64,000 nt of DNA, from positions 62,001 to 126,000 of the forward strand of contig NZ_JAENIO010000005.1 of the NCBI RefSeq assembly GCF_016595415.1, in the 5' to 3' direction. Position numbers and translations under genes: made by a program. The stretch is from Roseibacillus ishigakijimensis. GTDB taxonomy: Bacteria > Verrucomicrobiota > Verrucomicrobiia > Verrucomicrobiales > Akkermansiaceae. The notes under the pieces are model-generated. The model had not been told where the DNA came from and did no database searches. It was given only the letters and a program-made list of their open reading frames with translations. Position 1 is the stretch's first letter. Each line of letters starts with the position of its first letter. Of this stretch, positions 28,113 to 36,103 are shown one piece after another.

Positions 28113-29254
28113 CGCGGGGGAGTGGGGGTGAGGTCGTTCCAGTGGCGGAAGCCCAGGTAGGCCTCGATGGCATCGAGGTAGGGCCGGGCGGTGTCGAGAA
28201 TGGCAAAATCGATGCCCTGCTGGCGGGCTCCCTCGCGCAGGTCCCGCGTGCGCCGGGCGACCGTTTCTTCAAAGGCGGCGCGCAGCTCGGCAGGCTCGAC
28301 TTCCATTTGTTCGTTGGTCTCGGCATCGACAAAGCGGGCCAGCGGGGCATCGGGCAAGGTGCGTTCGTCGGGATCGGAGAGCTGGAGCAGGAGGATGTCG
28401 AAGCGCCGGTGGACGAAGGGGCCGAGGGCGTCGAGAATGTCAGCCGGGTCTTCTCCCAAAAAATCGGAGAGCACGACGAGGCGACCCCGGCGCTTGAGCA
28501 GGAGGGCGCTTTCCCGCAGGGAATTCGCGATGGAGGTGGGGCCGCTGGGTTGCAGGGCGGGCTTGATGAAGGTGCGCAGCATTTCCTGCAAATGGCGCTC
28601 CGTGCCGCTCGTCGGCAGGTGGCTCAGCACCCGGTCGCCGAAGAGGGTGAGGCCGACCTTGTCCCCTTGCCGCATCATGAGGCAGGCCAGGGCGGCGGCG
28701 ATGCGGGCCGCGCGCAGGCTTTTGCTCTCCTTCCCTTTGCTGTGATAAACCATCGAGCCGGAGGCATCGACCACGAGGTGAACGGCCAGGTCGGTGAGCT
28801 CCTCGTAGGTGCGGACGAAGAGGCGCTTGGTGCGGGCGTAGACCTGCCAATCGATGGCCGAGGTCTGCAGGCCGGGCTGATACTGGCGGTGCTCGGCGAA
28901 TTCTCCTCCGCTGCCGAGGTCGCGCGATTTGTGCTTGCCTGCGAAGCGGCTCTCGACCGCGCTCTTGGCGAAAACGAGGAGGTTTTTGAAGCGGTTGAGC
29001 TCATCCTCGTCGAGGAGTTGGCGGGCGTGCGCCAGATCGGCCTGCTCCCGGGCGAGGCGGGCTTTTTCCTGCAAGTCCCGTTCGACCTCCTGGGCCCGCT
29101 GCAGGCTCTCGGCCAGATTTTGCCCGGAATCGGAACCGGCGGCGGCGGCCTTGGCGCGGGCGAGGGAGCCGCTGCGCTGCGAGGGCAGGGGCGGAGGTCC
29201 CAGGGAGGGGCCTTTGGGCAGAGGGGGAGGGATGTATTTGTCGAGCCAGCTCAT
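28109..29254 (-). CDS. DUF58 protein
   Basis: This is 381 residues, soluble and with no clear membrane segment. It has the DUF58 core: HRQYQPGLQTSAIDWQVYAR, then the MIDAS-like VVDASGSMVYHSKGKESKS and the strand RGRLVVLSDFLGEDPADIL. The first 90 residues are a proline-rich then Ala/Glu coiled region. DUF58 proteins nearly always follow a MoxR ATPase, and this one starts 12 bases after moxR. The pair is thought to work as a chaperone or metal/cofactor-insertion system. The client here is unknown. Confidence 0.88.
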   Translation of the reverse strand: MSWLDKYIPPPLPKGPSLGPPPLPSQRSGSLARAKAAAAGSDSGQNLAESLQRAQEVERDLQEKARLAREQADLAHARQLLDEDELNRFKNLLVFAKSAVESRFAGKHKSRDLGSGGEFAEHRQYQPGLQTSAIDWQVYARTKRLFVRTYEELTDLAVHLVVDASGSMVYHSKGKESKSLRAARIAAALACLMMRQGDKVGLTLFGDRVLSHLPTSGTERHLQEMLRTFIKPALQPSGPTSIANSLRESALLLKRRGRLVVLSDFLGEDPADILDALGPFVHRRFDILLLQLSDPDERTLPDAPLARFVDAETNEQMEVEPAELRAAFEETVARRTRDLREGARQQGIDFAILDTARPYLDAIEAYLGFRHWNDLTPTPPR

Positions 29255-29266
29255 CTCCTCGCAGGG

Positions 29267-30241
29267 TTATTTGCGTTCTTCCAAAAGGGCTTTCACCACC
29301 TCGCCCGTGCTCAGTCCTTCGCCAGTGGCGCGGTAATTGGTCACAATGCGGTGGGCCAGCACCGAGGGGGCGGCGGCGAGGACATCCTGCCGCTCCGGAG
29401 CCGCGCGGCCATCCATGAGGGCAAAGGCCTTGGCTCCGAGGATGAGATACTGTGAGGCGCGCGGACCCGCTCCCCACTCAATGTATTGCCGGGTGGTCTC
29501 CGCCGGGGAGGCTTCCTTCGGCCGGGTGGCGTGGGTCAGGGCCACCGCCTCCTCGATGACGGCGTCGGCCACCGGCATCGCGCGCACCAGCTTCTGGATG
29601 GCGAGCAAGTCCTCGCTGCTGATGATCGGGGAGAGGGTCTGGCCCTCGCCGATGGTGGTGCGCTTGACGATTTCCTTCTCTTCTTCCGGACTGGGATAGC
29701 CGAGGTCGAGGGAGAACATGAAGCGGTCGAGCTGGGCCTCGGGCAGGGGATAGGTGCCTTCCTGTTCGATGGGGTTCTGGGTCGCGATGACGAGAAAGGG
29801 GTTGGGCAGGGGCCGGTTTTCCCCCGCCACCGTTACTTTGCGCTCCTGCATGGCCTCCAAAAGCGCGGACTGGGTTTTGGGCGGAGTGCGGTTGATTTCG
29901 TCCGCCAGGAGAAGATTGGTGAAGACGGGACCGGGCCGATACTCGAATTCCAAGCGCCCTCCCTGTTCATGAATCACCTCCGAGCCGATGATATCACTGG
30001 GCATGAGGTCGGGGGTGAATTGAATGCGTTTGAAGCCAATTCCCAACACATCGGCGATGGAATGAACGAGCAAGGTCTTGGCCAAACCGGGAACCCCGAT
30101 GAGAAGGCAGTGACCGTTGGAAAAAAGGGAGGCGATGAGGCGGCGGATGATGTCGTCTTGGCCGACAATGACTTGGGAGAGTTCGCTCGTGATCTTTTGA
30201 GCGGAGTCGCGGGCGGCGGCAACGGAGAATGAGGAATCCAT
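29267..30241 (-). CDS. MoxR family AAA+ ATPase
   Basis: This is 324 residues. Landmarks include Walker A variant GVPGLAKTLLVHS, PDLMPSDIIGSEV, Walker B LLADEINRTPPKTQSALLEA, sensor FLVIATQNPIEQEGTYPLPE and the arginine-rich AQLDRFMF. All are canonical for MoxR. It is the first gene of the seven-gene minus-strand operon (30241 to 18938). Upstream lies 176 bases with no convincing gene, where the promoter should be. It is expected to remodel or activate the VWA partners encoded next. Confidence 0.93.
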   Translation of the reverse strand: MDSSFSVAAARDSAQKITSELSQVIVGQDDIIRRLIASLFSNGHCLLIGVPGLAKTLLVHSIADVLGIGFKRIQFTPDLMPSDIIGSEVIHEQGGRLEFEYRPGPVFTNLLLADEINRTPPKTQSALLEAMQERKVTVAGENRPLPNPFLVIATQNPIEQEGTYPLPEAQLDRFMFSLDLGYPSPEEEKEIVKRTTIGEGQTLSPIISSEDLLAIQKLVRAMPVADAVIEEAVALTHATRPKEASPAETTRQYIEWGAGPRASQYLILGAKAFALMDGRAAPERQDVLAAAPSVLAHRIVTNYRATGEGLSTGEVVKALLEERK

Positions 30242-30417
30242 GAAATCTTGGGAAAAAAGCTACAAAAGTTCTAACGTCTCTCGTGGCATTTCTTATGCCT
30301 AAAAGGATAAAAAAAGGCTTCTACAAAGATGTCTCCCTTTTAGAACGCTCGTGGCAAGAGGTCGTCAGGATTTGGGCGCGACATTGGGGACGAAAAAGGT
30401 CTTGATGGCGTCTCGAC

Positions 30418-31341
30418 ATGATTCGTCCTTCCTTTCTCGTCTTTGCCTCCGCCAGTGCGGTCGGCTCGCAATTCGTGCAGGCGCTGCAGACCCAGCGTGA
30501 TTTGTCCTTGGCGGCAGTTGGCGGGGATTTGCGTGCCGAGCTGGCCTTCTGGGCCCTTCGCCAAGCGGGGGGGCGGGAGGATTTCGCCGAGACAGCTTCC
30601 GGGGAGGAGGCGGGTCTCTTTTGGCAAGGCTTTTTCCCCCTTGGCGAGGAGTGGACGCCTTGGAGCGAACAGGAAACGCCGCCTCGGGTGATTCTTTTTT
30701 TGGAGCCTCCGGTGACCGCCATGCGGGCCTGGCATCATGCTCTTCTGGCGGCTTCGTTGGAAAATAAAGTGAGTTTCAGGGAAGCTCTCGTGGCCGAGGA
30801 ACCCCGCCGTGACGGGCGCGAATGGCCCCGGCGCAATCCTTATCCGCCCAGCTTGCAATACCGCCAGCGGGCGCGCTTTGCCACGCTCATTGGCCAAGCG
30901 CGAGAGGCCGTGGGCAGCGAGCGGGTGAAGGTCTTGTTGAGCGAGGATTGGGAAAAAGACCCGGCTGCGGTGGGTCGGGAGGTGCTGGCCTTTCTCGGCA
31001 AATCCCCAGACCACGAACTGGCGATCCCGCCTTTGCCGCCACAGCGGAATCTCCGCGGCACCCATCATTTTGATCAGGCCGTATCCCGCCTGGCCGGGCG
31101 CTTGCCGGGAGGACGGGTCCTCAAGTCGGTTTTCGGCAAAACCTGGCAAGACCGTTACCAAGCTCTCAGCGAGCGCATTTTCGCCCCCATGTCCGACTGG
31201 CGGATCGATTCCATGGTGGAAGACGAGTTGCTGGAGGAATTCCAGCCCGAAGTGCGGGCTCTCGGCGAGCTTCTGGGTCGCGACCTCAGCCACTGGAACG
31301 AGCCCCGCTTTCCGCGTTCGGAGCACCACCACGAGCATTGA
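30418..31341 (+). CDS. Sulfotransferase-like protein
   Basis: This is 307 residues. The general plan fits bacterial sulfotransferases: VILFLEPPVTAMRAWHHALL in the place of the 3'-PAPS binding helix, VKVLLSEDWEKDPAAVGREV, then a C-terminal LGELLGRDLSHWNE, which resembles the family ending. The usual 5'-PAPS loop (PKxGTT/S) near the N-terminus is not seen; FASASAVGSQFVQAL is there instead. It could be a divergent or inactive member. It ends in a natural HHHEH. No operon partners are visible, and the neighbouring argG is convergent. Confidence 0.5.
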   Translation: MIRPSFLVFASASAVGSQFVQALQTQRDLSLAAVGGDLRAELAFWALRQAGGREDFAETASGEEAGLFWQGFFPLGEEWTPWSEQETPPRVILFLEPPVTAMRAWHHALLAASLENKVSFREALVAEEPRRDGREWPRRNPYPPSLQYRQRARFATLIGQAREAVGSERVKVLLSEDWEKDPAAVGREVLAFLGKSPDHELAIPPLPPQRNLRGTHHFDQAVSRLAGRLPGGRVLKSVFGKTWQDRYQALSERIFAPMSDWRIDSMVEDELLEEFQPEVRALGELLGRDLSHWNEPRFPRSEHHHEH

Positions 31342-31380
31342 CTTCCAGGAAGTTTGGGCGTTGCGCCAGTTTTTTTGTTC

Positions 31381-31518
31381 ACCCCGGTGCCCCGTCCAAA
31401 AGCGAAGGCGTTTAGCTGCCGAGAGAAAGACCCTTGCGCTGGTGGGAGACGCCTCATGGGCGCGATTCCGGCAGGATGCCGGATGGCACATTCTGCAAGC
31501 TGGAAGCTCGCAGCCACG
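31381..31518. repeat. 138-bp direct repeat, copy 1
   Basis: It runs from ACCCCGGTGCCCCGTC to AAGCTCGCAGCCACG. It matches copy 2 (31591-31728) base for base in length at an offset of exactly 210, with roughly a dozen substitutions and no indels. It lies in the 437-base gap between the sulfotransferase-like gene and argG, which has no credible gene. Confidence 0.85.
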
Positions 31519-31590
31519 GCACAGGGAGGGTGTAGGACTTTGGTCGCACCATAGCCCTGGTCAGACAAGGGAGCGTGGACACTCTTGTCC

Positions 31591-31728
31591 ACCCCGGTGC
31601 CCCGTCTAAAAGCGAAGGCGTCTAGCTGCCGAGAAGAAAGACCTTGGGTTGGTGGGAGACGTCTCATGGGCGCAATTCCGGCAGGATGCCGCATGACACA
31701 TTCTGCAAGCTGGAAGCTCGCAGCCACG
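31591..31728. repeat. 138-bp direct repeat, copy 2
   Basis: Second copy of the same element. It is preceded by a small inverted repeat (GTGGAC at 31575-31580, GTCCAC at 31587-31592) that is degraded ahead of copy 1. The spacing suggests a 210-base unit duplicated once in tandem. Similar elements probably occur elsewhere in the genome, but only this window could be examined. Confidence 0.85.
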
Positions 31729-31739
31729 ATTCGGGGAGC

Positions 31740-31760
31740 GGATGCCTCGGCGAGGCATCC
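31740..31760. repeat. REP-like perfect palindrome downstream of argG
   Basis: GGATGCCTCG and CGAGGCATCC form a perfect 10-bp inverted repeat around a single G. It lies 20 bases after the argG stop, so it could end or protect the argG transcript. Its form (short, GC-rich, followed by CTACC) resembles REP elements. No T tract follows on the argG strand. Confidence 0.7.
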
Positions 31761-31779
31761 CTACCGGGGGGTATTAGGC

Positions 31780-33060
31780 TTACTTCTGGCGCGCGTTGGC
31801 CTTCAGACGCAGAGCATTAAGGGCGATGAAGCCGGTGGCGTCGTTCTGGTTGTAGGCTTCTTCCTGCCCGCCTTCCATGGTGGCCACCGCTTCGTCGTAG
31901 AGGGTGTGCACGCTGCGGCGACCGGCGTTGATGATGTTGCCTTTGTAGAGCTTCACCCGCACTTCGCCGGAGACTTTTTGTTGGGTGCTGTCGACGAGGG
32001 CCTGGATGGCTTCGCGCTCGGGGGCGAACCAGAAGCCGTTGTAGACGAGCTGGGCGTATTTCGGGATGAGGCTGTCGCGCACGTGTTGCGCCTCGCGGTC
32101 GACGACGAGGGTTTCGAGGTCCTGGTGGGCGGCCAAGAGAATGGTGCCACCGGGGGTCTCGTAAATGCCACGGGACTTCATGCCCACGAAGCGGTTTTCC
32201 ACGATGTCGATGCGGCCAATGCCGTGCGCTCCGCCGAGGAAGTTGAGCACCCGCATCACGCCGTAGGGATTGAGCAGGGTGTAGCCATCGGCCTCGCCCG
32301 TGGGGGTGACGTCGCCGAGCTTGGCGATGACTTCGTCGAGGCCGTCGGTCTTGAGGCCCACGCAATCGCCTTTTTCAAAGAGAAGCTGGAGATACTGGGG
32401 CTTGTCGGGGGCGTCCTCGGGAGCGACCGAGAGGGTATACATGTCCTTGTCGGCTTCGGTGGTGCCGTCATACCAAGTGTCCTCGAGGGCACCGGCTTCG
32501 TAGGAAATGTGGAGGAGGTTGCGGTCCATGGAGTAGGGCTTCTTCATGGAGGCTTTCACCGGAATGCCGTTGGCCTCGGAGTAGGCGATCATCTCGGCCC
32601 GGCCGGGGAAGTCCTTGCGGAAAGAGTCGTCGCGCCAGGGAGCGATCATCTTGATGTCGGGAGCAAGGGCGGCGGTGGAGAGCTCGAAGCGGACCTGGTC
32701 ATTGCCCTTGCCAGTGGCCCCGTGGGCGATGGCGTCGGCCCCTTCCGCGATGGCGACATCGACCATGCCCTTGGAGATGCAGGGGCGGGCGATGGAGGTG
32801 CCGAGGAGGTAACGGCCTTCGTAAAGGGCGTTGGCGCGGAACATGGGGTAGATGTAGTTGGCGGCGAAGTCTTCCTTCAGGTCGCCGATGAAGCATTTGG
32901 ACGCGCCGGTGGTGAGGGCTTTTTCTTCCAGACCATCGAGCTCATCGTCTTGACCGACGTCCGCGCAATAGGCGATCACTTCGGCGGAGTATTTGTCCTT
33001 GAGCCATTTGAGGAGAACGGAGGTGTCGAGACCTCCTGAGTAGGCAACTACGATTTTCAT
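31780..33060 (-). CDS. argG: Argininosuccinate synthase
   Basis: This is 426 residues. It joins citrulline and aspartate using ATP in arginine synthesis. The ATP pyrophosphatase loop AYSGGLDTS lies at residues 6-14. Other conserved segments are [52 protein letters not shown] and [20 protein letters not shown]. It belongs to the shorter-insert branch common in bacteria outside the enterics. No other arg gene is adjacent. Its upstream region carries the CAGGAT/CAGAAT repeats. Confidence 0.97.
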   Translation of the reverse strand: MKIVVAYSGGLDTSVLLKWLKDKYSAEVIAYCADVGQDDELDGLEEKALTTGASKCFIGDLKEDFAANYIYPMFRANALYEGRYLLGTSIARPCISKGMVDVAIAEGADAIAHGATGKGNDQVRFELSTAALAPDIKMIAPWRDDSFRKDFPGRAEMIAYSEANGIPVKASMKKPYSMDRNLLHISYEAGALEDTWYDGTTEADKDMYTLSVAPEDAPDKPQYLQLLFEKGDCVGLKTDGLDEVIAKLGDVTPTGEADGYTLLNPYGVMRVLNFLGGAHGIGRIDIVENRFVGMKSRGIYETPGGTILLAAHQDLETLVVDREAQHVRDSLIPKYAQLVYNGFWFAPEREAIQALVDSTQQKVSGEVRVKLYKGNIINAGRRSVHTLYDEAVATMEGGQEEAYNQNDATGFIALNALRLKANARQK

Positions 33061-33137
33061 ATGTGCAAAGGGCTTTAGGGGAATCCTTCGGGAGAATCAC
33101 GCGAAATTTTTGGGAGAGGGTGAGCTGGGGGGAATTT

Positions 33138-33325
33138 GGGACAGGATTGACAGGATGGGACAGGATTGGCTTTGGGTAGTTTTTGGACAGAATTTGCGGA
33201 ATGAGACAGAATGAGTGGGAGGGGAGGAGGATGTTTTGGGGGAGACTTGAGAGGAGGGGAGAGGATTTCTTGACGCGGGCAGTGGGGTGTTTTGGGACAG
33301 AATTTACAGAATGAGGCAGAATTTT
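33138..33325. repeat. Clustered CAGGAT/CAGAAT short repeats upstream of argG
   Basis: Three clusters share the unit GGACAGRATT-NACAGRAT-GRGRCAGRAT with about a 10-base period: 33138-33169, 33185-33215 and 33294-33325. The spacers are purine-rich. The 316-base gap 33061-33376 contains this repeat and no credible gene. The argG promoter must lie in or beside it. Confidence 0.7.
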
Positions 33326-33376
33326 TTTGGGCAGATGCTTGGTTTGAAGGATTGATCTTTCGTTGAGGAAAAAGGT

Positions 33377-33808
33377 GTGGTAGGAGAAGGGATGTTGCTC
33401 GGTCGGGTTTGGGGTCACAAGGGGGCGGACGGCGGGGCGGCCAGCAAATCCGCCCGGAGATCGGCGAGTGTATCCTTGCAGAGCACGACGGAGCACGGCC
33501 GACGCTGGGGGCGAAGACTCTCCCGATTGTCCTTCTGGTCGATGGTGCTGGTGACTCTGGGGGTTTGGACCCGCTGGTCGTTGATGGCCATGGGTCTGGA
33601 CTTTGCGGAGGCGGATTTGCCGATGTTGAATGGGGCGATGCTGTTAGTTGGGGCCGTGCTCATTATTACGAGCCACCTCTTGATCTTTGTGTGTGACCAC
33701 TTGAGCGGGGGAGAGGCTCCCCTGGCAGCCTGGGCGCTGGTCGTCTTCTGGGTGGGTCTGCCTGTGGGTGGAATGCTAGCCGGGTTGGTCGAACTCCTCG
33801 TCTCATGA
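33377..33808 (+). CDS. Small hypothetical membrane protein
   Basis: The open frame encodes up to 143 residues. The first 50 are basic and low in information, so a later start (ATG at 33392 or 33542) is possible. The remainder has two or three hydrophobic helices (GAMLLVGAVLIITSHLLIFV, ALVVFWVGLPVGGMLAGLVE). No family was recognised. It ends 56 bases before the TauE/SafE gene and may be cotranscribed with it. The membrane-like composition favours this strand over the antisense frame. Confidence 0.45.
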   Translation: MVGEGMLLGRVWGHKGADGGAASKSARRSASVSLQSTTEHGRRWGRRLSRLSFWSMVLVTLGVWTRWSLMAMGLDFAEADLPMLNGAMLLVGAVLIITSHLLIFVCDHLSGGEAPLAAWALVVFWVGLPVGGMLAGLVELLVS

Positions 33809-33864
33809 GTCGACCCTTCCATTTTCCATTTTTAATTCTCCCTTCGTTTCCATAAGGAAAGGGC

Positions 33865-34608
33865 GTGTTCGATTTATCGGTGGTCCAGTGGGTGATGGCG
33901 GTTTTGGCGGCGCTGTCGGTGGGGATTTCCAAGGCAGGGTTCAGTGGCGTGGGGATCATCCAGGTTTATCTGATGACCGAGCTCTTCGGGATTCATCAGG
34001 TGGGCGTGCTCTTGCCGATGCTCATTGTGGCCGATTTGATTGTCTTTCCGGCCTACCGGAAGCATGGCAGCTGGCCGCCAGTGTGGACCCTGCTCTGGCC
34101 CGCTCTGGTGGGGATGTTGGCGGGTTTTTACTTGTTGGGAAAAATGCCCGAAGGCCTGGCCAAGCCTCTCATTGGAGGGATTATCCTCTTGATGGCGGCC
34201 TTGCAGCTGGTGCGCAAGAATCGTCCCGAGGCCTTCCAGCCCTTTGCGGAATCGCGCAGCTATGGGGCGGGGGCCGGGGTGGTAGCGGGCTTCGCCACTG
34301 CGGTGGCCAATGCCGCGGGGCCGGTCTTTCAGCTCTTTTTACTTTCGCGCAATATTCCCAAGTTCGAGCTGATTGGGATCGGGGCTCGCTTTTTTCTCCT
34401 CATCAATCTCATCAAACTGCCTTTCACCGGCGGCTTGGGTCTCACCACCGGGGAATCTCTCCTTTTTAATCTCAAGCTGGTGCCCGTGATTTTTCTAGGC
34501 GTCGTTGTCGGCAAGTGGCTCTTGGAGAGGGTGTCGCAAAAGTGGTTCGAGCGCCTGGTGCTCATCTTTGCCCTCCTTGCAGGTGGCAAGCTGCTGCTGT
34601 TTTCCTGA
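33865..34608 (+). CDS. TauE/SafE family membrane permease
   Basis: This is 247 residues from a GTG start with an AAGGAA ribosome site a few bases upstream. The protein is almost entirely hydrophobic, with seven or eight helices. The family pattern is two related halves: SVGISKAGFSGVGIIQVYLM near the N-terminus and AGFATAVANAAGPVFQLFLL in the middle. Members export or import sulfite, sulfoacetate or related organosulfur anions. The substrate cannot be told from context. The M50 protease gene is convergent 22 bases away. Confidence 0.85.
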   Translation: MFDLSVVQWVMAVLAALSVGISKAGFSGVGIIQVYLMTELFGIHQVGVLLPMLIVADLIVFPAYRKHGSWPPVWTLLWPALVGMLAGFYLLGKMPEGLAKPLIGGIILLMAALQLVRKNRPEAFQPFAESRSYGAGAGVVAGFATAVANAAGPVFQLFLLSRNIPKFELIGIGARFFLLINLIKLPFTGGLGLTTGESLLFNLKLVPVIFLGVVVGKWLLERVSQKWFERLVLIFALLAGGKLLLFS

Positions 34609-34629
34609 AAAAGCGGTGGGAGAGAGGGC

Positions 34630-35262
34630 TCAGGGCTGTTGTTCGGGATTCCTGAGAAGCTGGAAATTCTGGTAGGCGAAGAGGGCCATGAAGAGGGTGA
34701 CAAGAATCAGGCCACCCATCAGGCCGAGGAGACCGGCCCCCACCGCGATGGCCAGCCCGATGCCGTAAGTCACCTTCTGACACTTGGGCCCGAGGAGGGC
34801 TTTGAGCATTTGCCCCCCATCGAGCGGAAAGATGGGGAGAAGGTTGAAGACCGCCCAAACGATGCTGATGATGGCGAGCATTTGCAGAAAATACAGGCCC
34901 ATGGAGTTGGGCAGGCCCCCTTGGTAGGCGAGGAGCCCGATGAGCAGTCCCAGCGCAATCTGGATCGCGGGACCCGCTGCGGTGACGAGAAAGTCTTGCT
35001 TGCGATTGAAGCGATTGCGCGGATAAGTGGCGAAGCCCCCGAAGGCCTGCAGGACAATCTCGGTCGGGGCTCCAAACTTGCGAATGGTCAGGGCGTGCCC
35101 GAGCTCATGCACCAGCACGGAGATGAAGCCGGCGAGAACGAAGAGGACGAGCTTGAAGAGGTCTTCCCCGCTGTGGATGGTCCCCGACCCAATGATGGCG
35201 AGGGTGATCCAGAACCAGGGAAGGACGGTGACGGGAATGCCAAAGAGGCGAAAGCGAACCAT
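34630..35262 (-). CDS. Site-2 protease family (M50) membrane metalloprotease
   Basis: This is 210 residues with about five membrane helices. Zinc ligands are in HELGH (residues 52-56) and the third-ligand motif NLLPIFPLDGGQ (Asp148). Proteins of this compact type cut substrates within the membrane, often anti-sigma factors. No PDZ domain is present. No regulator or anti-sigma gene is adjacent, so the substrate is unknown. It is a monocistronic gene convergent with the TauE/SafE gene. Confidence 0.85.
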   Translation of the reverse strand: MVRFRLFGIPVTVLPWFWITLAIIGSGTIHSGEDLFKLVLFVLAGFISVLVHELGHALTIRKFGAPTEIVLQAFGGFATYPRNRFNRKQDFLVTAAGPAIQIALGLLIGLLAYQGGLPNSMGLYFLQMLAIISIVWAVFNLLPIFPLDGGQMLKALLGPKCQKVTYGIGLAIAVGAGLLGLMGGLILVTLFMALFAYQNFQLLRNPEQQP

Positions 35263-35460
35263 GAGTGGAGATTAGTGGAATTTCGCCCTGCTGGATAGGG
35301 TGAGAGGCGGAAATGACAAGACCGGAAGTTCACTTTTGCGCCGGAAGACTCACCCGGCGGGTTTTTTTTTCCTGGTCATCCGTTCTGAAATCTCTTGTTA
35401 TTGCGACTCAGTATCAACAAAAAGCTTGTCAGGGGGCGAATTGTGGGGCAGTTTCGTCAC

Positions 35461-35871
35461 ATGTCCCCGCTGCTTGATTCCTCTTCTCCCGCTCGCTCCT
35501 CTTGGGATGAGCTGGTTCCCCTCATGGCGGCCATCGCTCCGGGTGAGCAGATCCGCTTGAGTGATGCCTTGTTGGAGTTGCATTCCGCTTGGCGTCGGCG
35601 GGACACGGACCCCAGTGGTTTGGTCGAGACTTTCTTGCTGAATCGCCGTCGTTTGCAGCGTTTTGATTACTTGTGGGCTTTTCGGCTCCGTCGTCGCTTG
35701 GAGGCCGGGTGGCAGGTGCGGATCGTGACTCCCGGCAGCACGCAGGTTTTTCCGCTCGATTTATCCTGGCCGTCTCTGCATCAGGTTCTATCCGCCGCCC
35801 GGCGCGAGGTCTTTGAGCAGGGAGAGGCTGATTGGAGCGAGATTGTCGCCTTCATTGAACCCCTTGATTAA
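35461..35871 (+). CDS. Hypothetical protein
   Basis: This is 136 residues from the ATG at 35461. An upstream TTG at 35395 would add 22 residues of poorer quality. No family was recognised. It is a soluble, arginine-rich protein (LLNRRRLQRFDYLWAFRLRR) ending in an acidic helix (EQGEADWSEIVAFIEPLD). Base composition resembles the neighbours. The next small gene starts 12 bases downstream, so the two are probably cotranscribed. Confidence 0.5.
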   Translation: MSPLLDSSSPARSSWDELVPLMAAIAPGEQIRLSDALLELHSAWRRRDTDPSGLVETFLLNRRRLQRFDYLWAFRLRRRLEAGWQVRIVTPGSTQVFPLDLSWPSLHQVLSAARREVFEQGEADWSEIVAFIEPLD

Positions 35872-35883
35872 CCCCCCTGAAAA

Positions 35884-36057
35884 ATGGCCAAGACCCTTTG
35901 TGATTGGAAAAAAGACGACATCGCCCGGCACCCTGAGCGCCTGGCCAGCTTGTTGATCGAACCGCAGTATTTTTGTCGCAAGTGCGCCCGTTGTTCGAAT
36001 ACCCGCAAGGCCCTTTGCAAGCCGGCTCCTCTTCCCGTGCCGGCCTCGTTTCGCTAG
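35884..36057 (+). CDS. Small cysteine-containing protein (57 aa)
   Basis: The short open frame begins MAKTLCDWKKDDIARHPERL and contains CRKCARC and a later LCK. The CxxC-x2-C spacing suggests a small zinc-ribbon-like or metal-binding fold. It lies 12 bases after the preceding hypothetical gene and 46 before the DUF2254 gene. Proteins of this size and start (MAKTLC..WKKDDI) seem to recur in diverse bacteria. That is from memory of the family, and no function is known. Confidence 0.6.
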   Translation: MAKTLCDWKKDDIARHPERLASLLIEPQYFCRKCARCSNTRKALCKPAPLPVPASFR

Positions 36058-36103
36058 AAAAGGGAATTCCCTCTGACCTCCTACTTCTGCTAACACCTTT
36101 TTT

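Noticed and set aside
30295-30405. A 36-codon plus-strand frame (MPKRIKKGFYKDVSLLERSW...) before the sulfotransferase-like gene
   Set aside because: Very short, with no ribosome site, no family resemblance and basic composition; it lies in the likely moxR promoter gap. Translation cannot be supported.
31155-31727. A 190-codon minus-strand frame with an internal protein repeat (AASFQLAEC...)
   Set aside because: The repeated peptide is simply the translation of the 138-bp non-coding DNA repeats; it also runs into the sulfotransferase-like gene.
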